From the NCBI RefSeq assembly GCF_001593605.1, contig NZ_CP012836.1, positions 3,042,501 through 3,106,500 on the forward strand: 64,000 nucleotides of DNA. The letters run 5' to 3'. The notes beneath the pieces were generated by a model. The model did no database searches. It was not told the origin of the DNA and worked only from the letters and a program-made list of their open reading frames with translations. The position numbers and the translations under genes are program-made. Each line of letters begins with the position of its first letter. Position 1 is the first letter of the stretch. Origin of the DNA: Algoriphagus sanaruensis (GTDB lineage: Bacteria > Bacteroidota > Bacteroidia > Cytophagales > Cyclobacteriaceae). Shown in pieces: positions 54,428 through 63,490 of this stretch.

Positions 54428-55309
54428 TTAAATATTCAAAGTTTTCCCTTTTATCCCACGGAGGTAATGCCAAAAAGCCAAGGTAATCATCCTGAAATTT
54501 TGAAGCCCATACCCCATTCCAAACTTGAAACCATAAAGTGATTTGGCAGCCCACTTTCCGATTAATCGCTTTCGCATAGTTGGTAAGGTTAGCGAATCTG
54601 ATATGAATAAAAGATTTCGAAGGCTGTAATATTCCCGTGCTAGGTTCTTTTTTTTCTTATAAAGCGGGCGATCAAAATGGGTACGATGATGATTTTCCCG
54701 AAGTGCCAAGAAAACTTCAGAGTTTACCAAGATTGCAAATCCCTTCCTGCTCGCCTTCAGGCAAAAATCCAATTCTTCAAATCCAAAAAACAAACTTTCA
54801 TCGGGTTTTAATCCAGACTTAATTATATCAGCACTCACCAACATGGACATTCCCCCTGCCACAAAATCCACCTCAACACAAGTTTTTCTTTCCAATAATC
54901 GAGATTGAATTCGCTTAACAACACCTTTTTTCCGATCAAAAAAATGACCAACAGAACCGATAATTCCACAGAAAGGATTTTCATCTCGAATGCTAAGGAG
55001 CTTCTCAAAGGTATCCGGAAAAAAAGGGGGGTCGTTATCATCCGCCCAAAGGATCCAATCTAGACCCTCCTTTTCGCACAATTCGAGCCCCTTGACTGCC
55101 GCACCTGCAGGACCTGCATTATATCCCATTTGGTAATACTTTATTCTAGGATCCAGCAAACTGGCAATCGCATGATCGGTCTCCAGATTTTCCGAGTTAT
55201 CGATCACCCAAATCAGTTCTGGCGCGACTGTTTGGGAAAACAGCTTTTCCAGCGTATCCAACAAGATTTGAGGACGATGGTAGGTAATCACAAATCCACC
55301 AAACCTCAT
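54428..55309 (-). CDS. GT2 family glycosyltransferase, rhamnosyl/galactofuranosyl-like
   Basis: 293 residues. FVITYHRPQILLDTLEKLFSQ, WVIDNSEN, NAGPAGAAVKGLEL and WILWADDNDPPFF (acidic DDND in the DxD place). Then GGMSMLVSADIIKSGL and FGFEELDFCLKASRKGF, typical of the GT2 group with rhamnosyl- and galactofuranosyltransferases. Four bases separate it from the downstream GT2 gene, and its start overlaps the upstream stop as ATGA. Confidence 0.9.
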   Translation of the reverse strand: MRFGGFVITYHRPQILLDTLEKLFSQTVAPELIWVIDNSENLETDHAIASLLDPRIKYYQMGYNAGPAGAAVKGLELCEKEGLDWILWADDNDPPFFPDTFEKLLSIRDENPFCGIIGSVGHFFDRKKGVVKRIQSRLLERKTCVEVDFVAGGMSMLVSADIIKSGLKPDESLFFGFEELDFCLKASRKGFAILVNSEVFLALRENHHRTHFDRPLYKKKKNLAREYYSLRNLLFISDSLTLPTMRKRLIGKWAAKSLYGFKFGMGYGLQNFRMITLAFWHYLRGIKGKTLNI

Positions 55310-56154
55310 CTCAAGCCAATTTCAGGAGTATAAATTTTCTTTGCCAAGGGAGGTAAATATGCCAATACAATCCTAAAAAGGGTGCTAATTTTTTTTGGCT
55401 TAAATTTCCAAGAGATCCATAAGTGCTTCCTTGCGGGTTCAAACCTGCCAAACCTCATTTCGATCACTCCAATATTTTGGTGGTAGAGGTGCTTGACATG
55501 TGCGTTGAGGTACTTGTCATGCTTTGCAAGAATACGCCGGATGGAATCCAGCATATTCTGTAAGTTTTTACTCCCTCCATTATGTGATTGATGGTAGATG
55601 AAATTCTCCTTTTCGATGTACTGCTTCTTCAAGGCAAGCTGATCCAAGCGAAAGAACAATTCGGTGTTTTCAGCAAATTTCAGAGCCTCATCATAGCCTC
55701 CCACCTTTTCAAAAATTGTCTTACGAATCATCCATGCCCCTGGAATCACTATCCCACGGTTGTTTTTGGATGCGGAGACAGAAGTTTCTTCTCCACTCGG
55801 GGACACCAGCCTCATGTTGCAATACACCAGGTCAGGTTCATTTTCCGTTCTGGAATAGAAATCCTTTAACCAAGATTCTGTCACGACATCGTCATCATCC
55901 AAGAAAATAAGGTACTCCGAGTTTGAATGTTGACATCCCACATTTCGGGCAGAACTCACGCCCAACTTTTCTCCTCTGTGAATGTACTTCATTTTTTCAC
56001 CCCAATTCGCAAGATCGCTTTTCGCCAAAGGCAATTTGCTATCATCCACCACGACTAATTCGACTTCCTCAGAAATCTGAAGCTTGAGCAGATTAATCAA
56101 GCGAATCAGTGCCTTAGGTCGGTCTAGTGTAGGAATGATTATGGAAATCTTCAA
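55306..56154 (-). CDS. GT2 family glycosyltransferase
   Basis: 282 residues: KISIIIPTLDRPKALIRLINLL, VVVDDSKLP, LGVSSARNVGCQHSNSEYLIFLDDDDVV, then GAWMIRKTIFEKVGGYDEALKFAENTELFFRL. The start codon is TTG at 56154; any later ATG would remove the first strand and nucleotide-binding loop, so TTG is forced. It follows the upstream GT2 by four bases and overlaps the next gene. Confidence 0.9.
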   Translation of the reverse strand: MKISIIIPTLDRPKALIRLINLLKLQISEEVELVVVDDSKLPLAKSDLANWGEKMKYIHRGEKLGVSSARNVGCQHSNSEYLIFLDDDDVVTESWLKDFYSRTENEPDLVYCNMRLVSPSGEETSVSASKNNRGIVIPGAWMIRKTIFEKVGGYDEALKFAENTELFFRLDQLALKKQYIEKENFIYHQSHNGGSKNLQNMLDSIRRILAKHDKYLNAHVKHLYHQNIGVIEMRFGRFEPARKHLWISWKFKPKKISTLFRIVLAYLPPLAKKIYTPEIGLR

Positions 56155-56158
56155 GCGT

Positions 56159-57169
56159 TCAAGTAGTATGTATCCAGAATTTTTTATTGGATTTAAGTTG
56201 GGAGAATAGTGCTCTGGCTAAAGAAAAATTATCCCGAAAAGAAGCCCAACGGGAAGTTAAAATAGCCATAGCAAGATCCCTTTCCCATGAGGTGGACGTA
56301 CCTGATCGAGTTATTCTATTTTTCAGTAAAAGTAACCCTGTCTTTAAAAATTGAAGAAAATAAGCCAACACAAACCTAGAAGAGGTGGACTTAGGATTTA
56401 GGAAAAACTGTCTATAGGCAAAAAGCAATGCACCTCCAGCGGCTGTACCTGACTTCATCTTGATTAAATAGTCTGTAGTCATTCGGGATTGTGGCATTGA
56501 ATGAAAAAACTTCAAGCTTTCCTTGTAATGAATTTCGTAGCCCATCAACTGCATCAGCCAGCAAAGCTCCAAATCATCCCCGGATATCGCCTGTGTTTGG
56601 GTTCGGCCTGTCAGGTAAAAGCCATACCCGGAATCTATCAAGTCCAGCAAGGGCTTTTTTCGAAAAAAGGCCGCCGCACCATAAACGTAACCTGGAATCT
56701 CCTGAATTTTTCCCGATCGCTCAGCCTGAGGACCTAAAGCAAAACTTTTTTGGTAGCGACTCAGCCAAGCTGGTTCAATCCCTTCCAAAACCGGAATTCC
56801 ATACCCTCCTAAGACCCCAAGATTAGGATTGGATTGGAACAGCTTGCTTCCCAAAGTTAGGTAGTCGGATGCCAAGGCATTGTCATCGTCACAAAATAAG
56901 AGTAAGTTATAAGTTGCCGATTTGATCCCTGTCAAGCGGGCATAAATCAAGCCTGCCTTGGGTTCAAAAATGTAGCTAGTTGGAAAATCAAAATGATCGT
57001 ATAGCAGGTAATGCTTCAACCACTCACCTGTGCCATCGGTAGAGGCATTGTCCACCAAAATCAATTCTTTGGGCACCTCAGGATCAAGCTTTTGAATTGC
57101 CTCTAGCGTAGCAGGCAGCCGATCTTTCCCGTTGAAGGTGCAGAGAATTATACTGACTCCCTCTCCCAT
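56159..57169 (-). CDS. GT2 family glycosyltransferase
   Basis: 336 residues from ATG at 57169 (a TTG one codon earlier is possible). VSIILCTFNGKDRLPATLEAI, LVDNASTDGTGEWL, KAGLIYARLTGIKSATYNLLLFCDDDNALASDYL with the DDDN metal site. Then GGYGIPVLEG, YGAAAFFRKKPLL and SGDDLELCWLMQLMGYEI. It lies three bases behind the GT8-like gene. Product linkage unknown. Confidence 0.9.
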   Translation of the reverse strand: MGEGVSIILCTFNGKDRLPATLEAIQKLDPEVPKELILVDNASTDGTGEWLKHYLLYDHFDFPTSYIFEPKAGLIYARLTGIKSATYNLLLFCDDDNALASDYLTLGSKLFQSNPNLGVLGGYGIPVLEGIEPAWLSRYQKSFALGPQAERSGKIQEIPGYVYGAAAFFRKKPLLDLIDSGYGFYLTGRTQTQAISGDDLELCWLMQLMGYEIHYKESLKFFHSMPQSRMTTDYLIKMKSGTAAGGALLFAYRQFFLNPKSTSSRFVLAYFLQFLKTGLLLLKNRITRSGTSTSWERDLAMAILTSRWASFRDNFSLARALFSQLKSNKKFWIHTT

Positions 57170-57172
57170 CAA

Positions 57173-58165
57173 TCAGACTCCGAAAATTCGGAAAATGCCA
57201 TTGGTCAGTTTGGATTTCAACTTGCGGCCTATCCGGTGCTTTAGTTCATTCGGTGGTTCTTTAAACTTCAGCAAAGGTTTTTTCTTGCTCAGGTTATCAT
57301 ATCCATTGGCCAACAGCTGTTTTTCGTAGTTGTCAAAAAGCTCCCTCAGCGCCCCTTCAGATTCCATATCAAACTCCGCAGATTGGATTCGTTCTGTCAT
57401 CGTAGCCGCTCCGGGTTTGAATCCACTGAAATGGAAAAACACCAAAGGAGTTTCGGGATCATTCACGAAATATTCTTGCTCGCTTTTTCCCAGCTTCCGC
57501 TCGCTGAGGTTCCACCAGGCCATATTCCAGCCGGGATGCTTTACAGAAATTATTCCCTTGAAAAAAAGTGGAGCTAAGTCCATCCATTTCTGATCCACAA
57601 AAATTCCCCGGCACTTATCCAACTTGCAGTGGGTGGTCAGGCGGTCCTTCCACCACTGAATGATTCGGTCAGTCTCAGCACTACGCTGCATACCGATGTA
57701 GCCCAAATTATTGTAACCATGCTTAAGCGAAGCCAATTCTCCACGGACGAGATGCTCAGGAAGGCGAAGCAAATTGGGAGTAAGCTGAATACTGGCTTCC
57801 GATGTCCATTCGCTATCCAGCAATTCCGGAGATTGGTAAAACAGAATGTCCGGATCGATGTAATAAATGCAGTTCACCTCCGGATGATTATGAAACAGGT
57901 ATTCAAAATAAAAGGGCTTCACCGCCGTATTGAACTCAATGATATTGTATTCAGCCAGCATGGTCTCAAACTCTGGATAGCCCAAGTCAAAACAAGGTAA
58001 AAACTCAACACCACACCAAGCGGAATAATCGATTTCAGGATGGATACGATCCACCAAGCCAATAATCAAACGAAGATCGGGATCAAAGGCCTTTAAGGAC
58101 TTGCCTAATGAAAGGGCGAAAGGCAGATAATTATTCGAGCAGAGGGTGAAGTACAAGGAGGTCAA
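57173..58165 (-). CDS. GT8-like nucleotide-diphospho-sugar transferase
   Basis: 330 residues. TSLYFTLCSNNYLPFALSLGKSL, VKPFYFEYLF and the DxD metal site IDPDILFY (D104, D106) recall GT8-type GT-A enzymes. HPGWNMAWWNLSERKLG and VFFHFSGFKPGA form the C-terminal acceptor region with conserved His residues. TTG at 58165 is the start; there is no ATG near the first strand. Family assignment is moderate, and donor and linkage unknown. Confidence 0.78.
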   Translation of the reverse strand: MTSLYFTLCSNNYLPFALSLGKSLKAFDPDLRLIIGLVDRIHPEIDYSAWCGVEFLPCFDLGYPEFETMLAEYNIIEFNTAVKPFYFEYLFHNHPEVNCIYYIDPDILFYQSPELLDSEWTSEASIQLTPNLLRLPEHLVRGELASLKHGYNNLGYIGMQRSAETDRIIQWWKDRLTTHCKLDKCRGIFVDQKWMDLAPLFFKGIISVKHPGWNMAWWNLSERKLGKSEQEYFVNDPETPLVFFHFSGFKPGAATMTERIQSAEFDMESEGALRELFDNYEKQLLANGYDNLSKKKPLLKFKEPPNELKHRIGRKLKSKLTNGIFRIFGV

Positions 58166-58176
58166 GGGGGGAATTA

Positions 58177-58980
58177 TTAATCTAAAAGGGGTTTCCGAAG
58201 GATGTATTTATAGTAAAGAATTCTGAAGAAAAAGGAAAAGGGCTTTGCTTGTATTCTAGTAACCAATCGATAGTATTGGCGATACCGCTGGTGGATCAAA
58301 TAACCATGTTTAGACCCAATATAGAAAAACATCCGCTTTCTTCTCTCCTCTACTAAAGAACCCATAACTGAACCTTTCCTTACCCGATAATCGAATAGTT
58401 GTTCTGGAATAAAATAAGACCTCCAAGAAGTTTGACCCATTCTAATCCATAGGTCCCAATCTTCAAATCCTATCAAATCTGGATGTTCATCAAATTCCCC
58501 CACTTCTAAAAAGGCCTCCCTCCTAACAAGGGTACACATATCAATGTAATTTCCTACTAATAACCTATCCATGGAATATTCAACAGTCTCAAAAACTTTT
58601 AAAGAATCTGATATATCCCCAAAAAAAGCGGGTCGACTATAAACCATACCAATACTTGAATCTTCGGTTAAAATTTTCAGGCTTTTTCCAAGGTATTCCG
58701 GACGGATTAAGTTATCGCTATCTAAAAAAAGGAGAAACTGTCCAGTTGAATGCTTGACACCTAGGTTTCTTGCTGAGGCTGGGCCAGCATTTTCTTTAGT
58801 TAATATCTTTAATGTAGGATCTGATTTTAAATCAGCTAAGACTTGTAAAGTGATTAAATCTGTAGAACCATCATCGACAATTAGTATCTCATAATCTTTA
58901 AAGACCGATTCAGAACAACTTACCAATGCTTCCAATAGAAACGCACCAGAATTAAAGCAGGGAATTATAATAGAAATCAT
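58177..58980 (-). CDS. GT2 family glycosyltransferase
   Basis: 267 residues: ISIIIPCFNSGAFLLEALVSC, LIVDDGSTD, NAGPASARNLGVKHSTGQFLLFLDSDNLIRPEYL (DSDN), LVRREAFLEVGEFDEHPDLIGFEDWDLWIRM. Compact GT-A enzyme with the ED/WD acceptor motif GFEDWDLW. The start overlaps the upstream GT2 stop as ATGA. Confidence 0.92.
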   Translation of the reverse strand: MISIIIPCFNSGAFLLEALVSCSESVFKDYEILIVDDGSTDLITLQVLADLKSDPTLKILTKENAGPASARNLGVKHSTGQFLLFLDSDNLIRPEYLGKSLKILTEDSSIGMVYSRPAFFGDISDSLKVFETVEYSMDRLLVGNYIDMCTLVRREAFLEVGEFDEHPDLIGFEDWDLWIRMGQTSWRSYFIPEQLFDYRVRKGSVMGSLVEERRKRMFFYIGSKHGYLIHQRYRQYYRLVTRIQAKPFSFFFRILYYKYILRKPLLD

Positions 58981-59891
58981 TTTAAAAAAGCATTCCCCTT
59001 CTTTGATTTGTTTCTAACAGAGATGACTTCAAACAAAAATGGTAAGAGCTTGAACCAAACAATAACTTCAAAATAATATTCATTCAATTTCAATTTCAAC
59101 AAATATATAAGTGATTTTTTAAATGAATTAAAAATAACTATGAAAAGGCTGTAAATAAAAGATGAATTAATATTTGTGAGTTTGGCAATCGTTTCAAAGA
59201 CTTCTCTTTTAACTTTCGTATTCCATCTCTGAGAAATAGTAATAGCTCCAGTAGAATAATGTCTGATTTTCGAATCCAAAATCAAATAATTTTTATACTC
59301 AAAAAATTTTAAACGATTGTAAAAATCAATATCCTCACAATAATGAGGAAAAATAGGATTAAAACCTCCAATTTTTTTCAATGTATCCACTGGAATAAGC
59401 CATGCAGCAGCATTTACAAAGCCTATTTCAATGCAAGATTCATTCTTGAAGAAGAAATTAGACAGTAGGTTTTTAGGGCCTGATCTTCGAAGAAAATATT
59501 CAAAAATAGGTTCTAAAGCATCTCCAGACCAACTTAAATGAAGCGGTGAAATAAAACCGAAGTCCTTAATTTTATTTGCCTGATCCAGTAATTTTTCAAT
59601 AGCATTAGGTTCAAGAATAGTATCTTGATTTAGAAAAAAAACATACTCATAATTATTTTCAATAGCATATTTAATTCCAATATTATTAGCTTTTCCAAAT
59701 CCAAGATTTTTATTGTTGCATATTAATTCAACATAAGGGAAATCATCTTTTATTATTTCTATAGAACGATCATTGGAGCAATTATCTATAATTAATACTT
59801 CTGTATTAATTGTTGAAAAATTGATTGAGTGAAGACATTCTTTAATGAATTTTGACCCATTATATGTAACAATTAAAATAAGAACTTTCAA
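58977..59891 (-). CDS. GT2 family glycosyltransferase, rhamnosyltransferase-like, AT-rich
   Basis: 304 residues: KVLILIVTYNGSKFIKECL, LIIDNCSNDRSIE, NLGFGKANNIGIKYAIENNYEYVFFLNQDTILEPNAI (NQDT as in rbL-like rhamnosyltransferases), then GFVNAAAWLIPVDTLKKIGGFNPIFPHYCEDIDFYNRL. The DNA is markedly AT-rich and the protein rich in Asn, Ile and Lys compared with its neighbours, a sign of recent arrival. TTG at 59891 overlaps the upstream stop as TTGA. Confidence 0.9.
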   Translation of the reverse strand: MKVLILIVTYNGSKFIKECLHSINFSTINTEVLIIDNCSNDRSIEIIKDDFPYVELICNNKNLGFGKANNIGIKYAIENNYEYVFFLNQDTILEPNAIEKLLDQANKIKDFGFISPLHLSWSGDALEPIFEYFLRRSGPKNLLSNFFFKNESCIEIGFVNAAAWLIPVDTLKKIGGFNPIFPHYCEDIDFYNRLKFFEYKNYLILDSKIRHYSTGAITISQRWNTKVKREVFETIAKLTNINSSFIYSLFIVIFNSFKKSLIYLLKLKLNEYYFEVIVWFKLLPFLFEVISVRNKSKKGNAFLK

Positions 59892-60736
59892 CTAATCTTA
59901 TTTTTAAGAGACTTTATCAAATCCCAAGGTTTAAAGATTGAATCAATCAACCGATACCGAAATCCGGATTTAAGTCTTTTGATTTTTGCAGCCACAATTT
60001 CCTCAACCATAATTTTCTCATTGATGGGATTGGTAAACAAGGAATCCATATCCAATGTAGCAATAGGTTGATTGGAACAGATGGCAACAAGGTATTCCGG
60101 ATGGAATCCTGCCCGGAGATCAAAGCCCTGAAAATCGCCTGTAAAAAACCGAAAAGATGTAGAACTAAAATCCTTGTCCACCATTAAGGATCCTTTCACA
60201 TATTTTTGTTGGATAACCTTGGCATTTTCAAAATAGCGGTGGATAAGATCCCGAAATTCCCATTCGTACAACTCCTTTTCATGAAAAGGATTTGAGTAGT
60301 TGACTTCGTCTGAGTAAACGGATTTTTCAGGCGTGGAAATGATCAAAATCCCATCGGGCTTCAAGACCCGCTTGATTTCTGCAAATGTTTGTTCGTGATC
60401 CGAGACATGTTCCAAGGTTTCAAAAGAAACAACTACGTCAAACGAGTGATCGGGACTGGGAATTTCCAGAATACTCCCTTGAATAAATTGTAAATTTTCT
60501 TTAGGATAAGAAGCCCTCGCATGGTCTATGGCTTCCTGAGCCAAATCCACTCCGATTACCTGGCTGGCTTCCTTGGCTAGCAAAAAACTTCCATATCCCT
60601 CCCCTGAGGCAATATCCAATACGTTTTTGTTTTTGACCATTTCTAGGCAAATGGCATATCGATGCAAATGCTCCATGGCGGTTTTATCCAAGGCTCCTGG
60701 CATCAACCGCTCTCCTGTAAATTTCAAGGAACTCAT
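59888..60736 (-). CDS. Class I SAM-dependent methyltransferase
   Basis: 282 residues from the ATG at 60736 (MSSLKFTGERLMPG), which overlaps the CmcI-like stop as ATGA; an upstream extension inside the neighbour is rejected. Methyltransferase motifs: NVLDIASGEGYGSFLLA (motif I), VIGVDLAQEAIDHA, SFDVVVSFETLEHVSDHEQTFAEIKRVLKPDGILIISTPEK. GERLMPG at the start is common in methyltransferases of surface-glycan loci. With the Wzt gene upstream it may methylate the end of a glycan chain (inference). Confidence 0.9.
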   Translation of the reverse strand: MSSLKFTGERLMPGALDKTAMEHLHRYAICLEMVKNKNVLDIASGEGYGSFLLAKEASQVIGVDLAQEAIDHARASYPKENLQFIQGSILEIPSPDHSFDVVVSFETLEHVSDHEQTFAEIKRVLKPDGILIISTPEKSVYSDEVNYSNPFHEKELYEWEFRDLIHRYFENAKVIQQKYVKGSLMVDKDFSSTSFRFFTGDFQGFDLRAGFHPEYLVAICSNQPIATLDMDSLFTNPINEKIMVEEIVAAKIKRLKSGFRYRLIDSIFKPWDLIKSLKNKIS

Positions 60737-61347
60737 CGTTTTTTTAAGAATCCTTTGGTGTTGAAGGTCGCACTTTCCCCAAAAAAGTTGACCCATTTCA
60801 AGTCTATGGAAAATTCAGGATGTTTTGGAAGAAACTCTTCAATGGCTTTCACAGGGCCTCCTCGATAGGTTTTTTTCCTATCCAAATCATCGATAATCCC
60901 ATCTTCTACAATCAAATAAGAGCCCTTAGTAACCAAAGGCGCAAACTTGGAAATCGCCTGAAGGGTGTTTTGGTAATAATGAGAAGAATCTTCAATAACC
61001 ATGATGGTCTCATAGCCAGATGCCAAATTCAAATCATAAGCATCCCAACCCTCATGAAAAGTGGAAATTCTGGGATGGGATTTGACTAAATCCGGGGCTT
61101 CATCAGTGATGTCAATGGTGTGAATCTTTCCTTTACCCATATTTTCCATCAAATCTGCCATATATAAGGCACTTCCACCTTTGTTGGTGCCGATTTCAAT
61201 CAGCAAGTCTGGCTGGATCTCAGAAAGAATCATCTGATACATCACATAGTCAAAAGGACATTTTACACAGGGAACCCCTCTGTAGGTAACCTGATGGTGG
61301 CCTTTGTCAATTCCTTCTAAGGAATAGGATTTTTTTCTTTTAAACAT
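60733..61347 (-). CDS. CmcI-like (cephalosporin hydroxylase family) methyltransferase
   Basis: 204 residues. YQMILSEIQPDLLIEIGTNKGGSALYMADLM (motif I EIGTNKGGSA), HTIDITDEAP, VIEDSSHYYQNTLQAI and GSYLIVEDGIIDDLD match the CmcI family. Members are SAM-dependent O-methyltransferases in glycan loci despite the hydroxylase name. Its start shares one base with the Wzt stop (TAATG). A joint role with the next methyltransferase in modifying an exported chain is plausible. Confidence 0.88.
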   Translation of the reverse strand: MFKRKKSYSLEGIDKGHHQVTYRGVPCVKCPFDYVMYQMILSEIQPDLLIEIGTNKGGSALYMADLMENMGKGKIHTIDITDEAPDLVKSHPRISTFHEGWDAYDLNLASGYETIMVIEDSSHYYQNTLQAISKFAPLVTKGSYLIVEDGIIDDLDRKKTYRGGPVKAIEEFLPKHPEFSIDLKWVNFFGESATFNTKGFLKKR

Positions 61348-62633
61348 TAGCTAACTGATTTTCTAATTTCATTCCAATTAAATTTTGGTCTCACTAGCCC
61401 TGGAAAATATCCCCCATAAATTCCTCTGGCAGAAGTTCCGTCTACTTGATCCACGATGGTGAGAGAAAGTATTTTTTCCTCGTGTTGATACACTATAAAG
61501 GGAGAATAACTCATCAAGGCAACGGAAAAATAAATAACTCCCTCTGTAAAAAAATGAGAAGGAATTTTAACAGAGGATGTATACGTGCCTTTCTGAAGAG
61601 GAGAGGGATTCACCATGTAGTCTACGTGATGGGAAGTAAATAAGTGATCTCCTTCCTCATTGTGTACATTGATCCCCGGTGAAACAGTCAATCCATCCTT
61701 ATTGACTTCAAAGGTTACTTCCACTTCCAGCTCTTGCCTTACATCTGCAAAGATTTTCAACACTTGTTGTTTGGATTTGACTTCTACTTTTCGAATAGAA
61801 ACTTCCTTTCCTTCCCCCTGCAAAAGGATCCTAGCACTAGTTTCATTTTCATGAGTACCCAAGTATTTCTTGATGGCTAAGCTTGGATTACCTTCAAAAC
61901 TCACAAGACCATTTTTTAAGACTAATACTCTGGAACAAAGTCTCGTCACAGCATCCATTTGATGGGAAACAAAAAGTACCGTTCTTCCCTGTCCTGCCAC
62001 CTCTTTCATTTTTCCCAAGCACTTTTTTTGGAATTCATAGTCCCCTACCGCCAAGACTTCGTCTATGATCAGAATTTCAGGATCTAGGTGGGCAGCCACG
62101 GAAAAGCCTAACCGGACTTTCATTCCGGAGGAATAAAACTTGACAGGCGTGTCGATAAACTTCTCTACCCCGGAGAAGTCGATGATTTCCTCCAGTTTGG
62201 AATCTATTTCCCGTCGGGTCATCCCGAGAATTGTCCCGTTCATGTAGATATTTTCTTTTCCACTGAGTTCGGGATGAAAGCCCGTACCTACTTCCAAGAG
62301 GGAGGCTACCCGTCCCTGGATTTCAATCTTTCCAGATGTCGGGTCGGTGATCTGGGAGAGTATTTTAAGTAAGGTGGATTTCCCTGCGCCGTTTTTCCCA
62401 ATGATGCCCAAAACCTCTCCTACCTGTACCTCAAAGGAAATGTCTCTCAAGGCCCAGAAAACGGAATCATCTTCTTGAGCAAATTGATTTAATTGGGTAA
62501 GTTTTTTTAGGTTATGAATAGGATACCTAAAGAAGCTTGAAATCTGTTCGACAAGGGTTTCAGGTGATTTTTCTCTAAGACTTATCCTATATCTTTTTGA
62601 CAAATTTGAAACAGAAATTATCGGCTTAGACAT
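61347..62633 (-). CDS. wzt: ABC transporter ATP-binding protein with Wzt C-terminal domain
   Basis: 428 residues. The nucleotide-binding domain has Walker A GIIGKNGAGKST (residues 77-86), the signature YSSGMKVRLGFS (near 167) and Walker B EILIIDEVLAVGD (near 190), then SHQMDAVTRL. The signature YSSGM is that of polysaccharide and teichoic-acid exporters. Residues about 265-415 form a Wzt-type beta-sandwich that recognises the cargo glycan. The permease partner (wzm) is not in the window and should lie beyond 64,000 or elsewhere. It overlaps the DUF5672 gene by 8 bases. Confidence 0.93.
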   Translation of the reverse strand: MSKPIISVSNLSKRYRISLREKSPETLVEQISSFFRYPIHNLKKLTQLNQFAQEDDSVFWALRDISFEVQVGEVLGIIGKNGAGKSTLLKILSQITDPTSGKIEIQGRVASLLEVGTGFHPELSGKENIYMNGTILGMTRREIDSKLEEIIDFSGVEKFIDTPVKFYSSGMKVRLGFSVAAHLDPEILIIDEVLAVGDYEFQKKCLGKMKEVAGQGRTVLFVSHQMDAVTRLCSRVLVLKNGLVSFEGNPSLAIKKYLGTHENETSARILLQGEGKEVSIRKVEVKSKQQVLKIFADVRQELEVEVTFEVNKDGLTVSPGINVHNEEGDHLFTSHHVDYMVNPSPLQKGTYTSSVKIPSHFFTEGVIYFSVALMSYSPFIVYQHEEKILSLTIVDQVDGTSARGIYGGYFPGLVRPKFNWNEIRKSVS

Positions 62634-63471
62634 TTTCTTCTCTTAATTTTAATTCACCATCAAATCCTATAAACTGCCTCCAAAATTGAGGTTCATATTT
62701 TCCCCAGCCATGACAACCAAAAGGTAATTGGTGATTGTTTAATCCAAAACAATGCAGAGGACATGCTTCAAAGCTAAAACACAAAGCATCGTTCAATCCC
62801 GCTACTTTAAACCAAGAAAATTTTCTGGGGATTACTTTGGACCAAAAGATATCCTCATTTTTATCTATTAAGGTAAAAATTCCTTTGAGCTTTGAAAAGC
62901 TAAACTCCTTGCAAGAATTGGAAAAGAACTTCCAAGAGTTTTTCCTTACCTCAACATATTTAAAATTATACTTAAAAACAATCCACAATCGAATCAGGAA
63001 ATATTTCCAATGAAACACCCGAATAAAATCATCGACCTTTCTCAATGAAAGTCCTCCATTCCCAACCCCTATAAATTCAATTTTATTTTCTATTTGTCTA
63101 AACCACGGGGCACCCACATAAGAATACCCTTTGGATAACCAATAATCAAGGTTTTCAGAAAAAACATAAGCATCCAACTGGAAAATAAGGATAAATTCAA
63201 AATCTGAAAATCGACTATAAAATTGATGACCCCTCAAAAACTTATTGTAACCATCCAAGGAATCAAAGAAATGCCTTGGGAAAAATTGGGTAGAAAAATT
63301 CTGGTCATGCTCAATGAATTCTTTCTCATACTGGCTTAAATCAAGACCAGGGTAGGTAAATACAATGATGTCAAACTTGGCTAAATTACTAAGACAGGAT
63401 CGTAAAGAAATTAACTCTTCTTTGCTAGGAGCCTGCTTATAAACTGGGATTAAAACTGCTAGCTTTTTCAC
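62626..63471 (-). CDS. DUF5672 family protein (probable glycosyltransferase)
   Basis: 281 residues from a GTG at 63471 (VKKLAVLIPVYKQAPSKEEL), which I prefer because it starts the first strand; a TTG at 63510 would overlap the GT10 gene by 20 bases. DUF5672 features: FILIFQLDAYVFSENLDYWLSKGYSYVGAPWF, GNGGLSLRKVDDFI, NEDIFWSKV and the C-terminal PFGCHGWGKYEPQFW. QLDAYVF carries an acidic residue in a DxD-like position, and members appear in glycan loci. Relatively AT-rich. Start uncertain. Confidence 0.85.
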   Translation of the reverse strand: MKKLAVLIPVYKQAPSKEELISLRSCLSNLAKFDIIVFTYPGLDLSQYEKEFIEHDQNFSTQFFPRHFFDSLDGYNKFLRGHQFYSRFSDFEFILIFQLDAYVFSENLDYWLSKGYSYVGAPWFRQIENKIEFIGVGNGGLSLRKVDDFIRVFHWKYFLIRLWIVFKYNFKYVEVRKNSWKFFSNSCKEFSFSKLKGIFTLIDKNEDIFWSKVIPRKFSWFKVAGLNDALCFSFEACPLHCFGLNNHQLPFGCHGWGKYEPQFWRQFIGFDGELKLREENV

Positions 63472-63490
63472 TTTAAAAAAATCCTTTTTA

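Noticed and set aside
60737..60796. N-terminal extension of the methyltransferase at 59888
   Set aside because: It would overlap the CmcI-like gene by about 60 bases; the ATG at 60736 has the usual ATGA overlap and starts the GERLMPG block.
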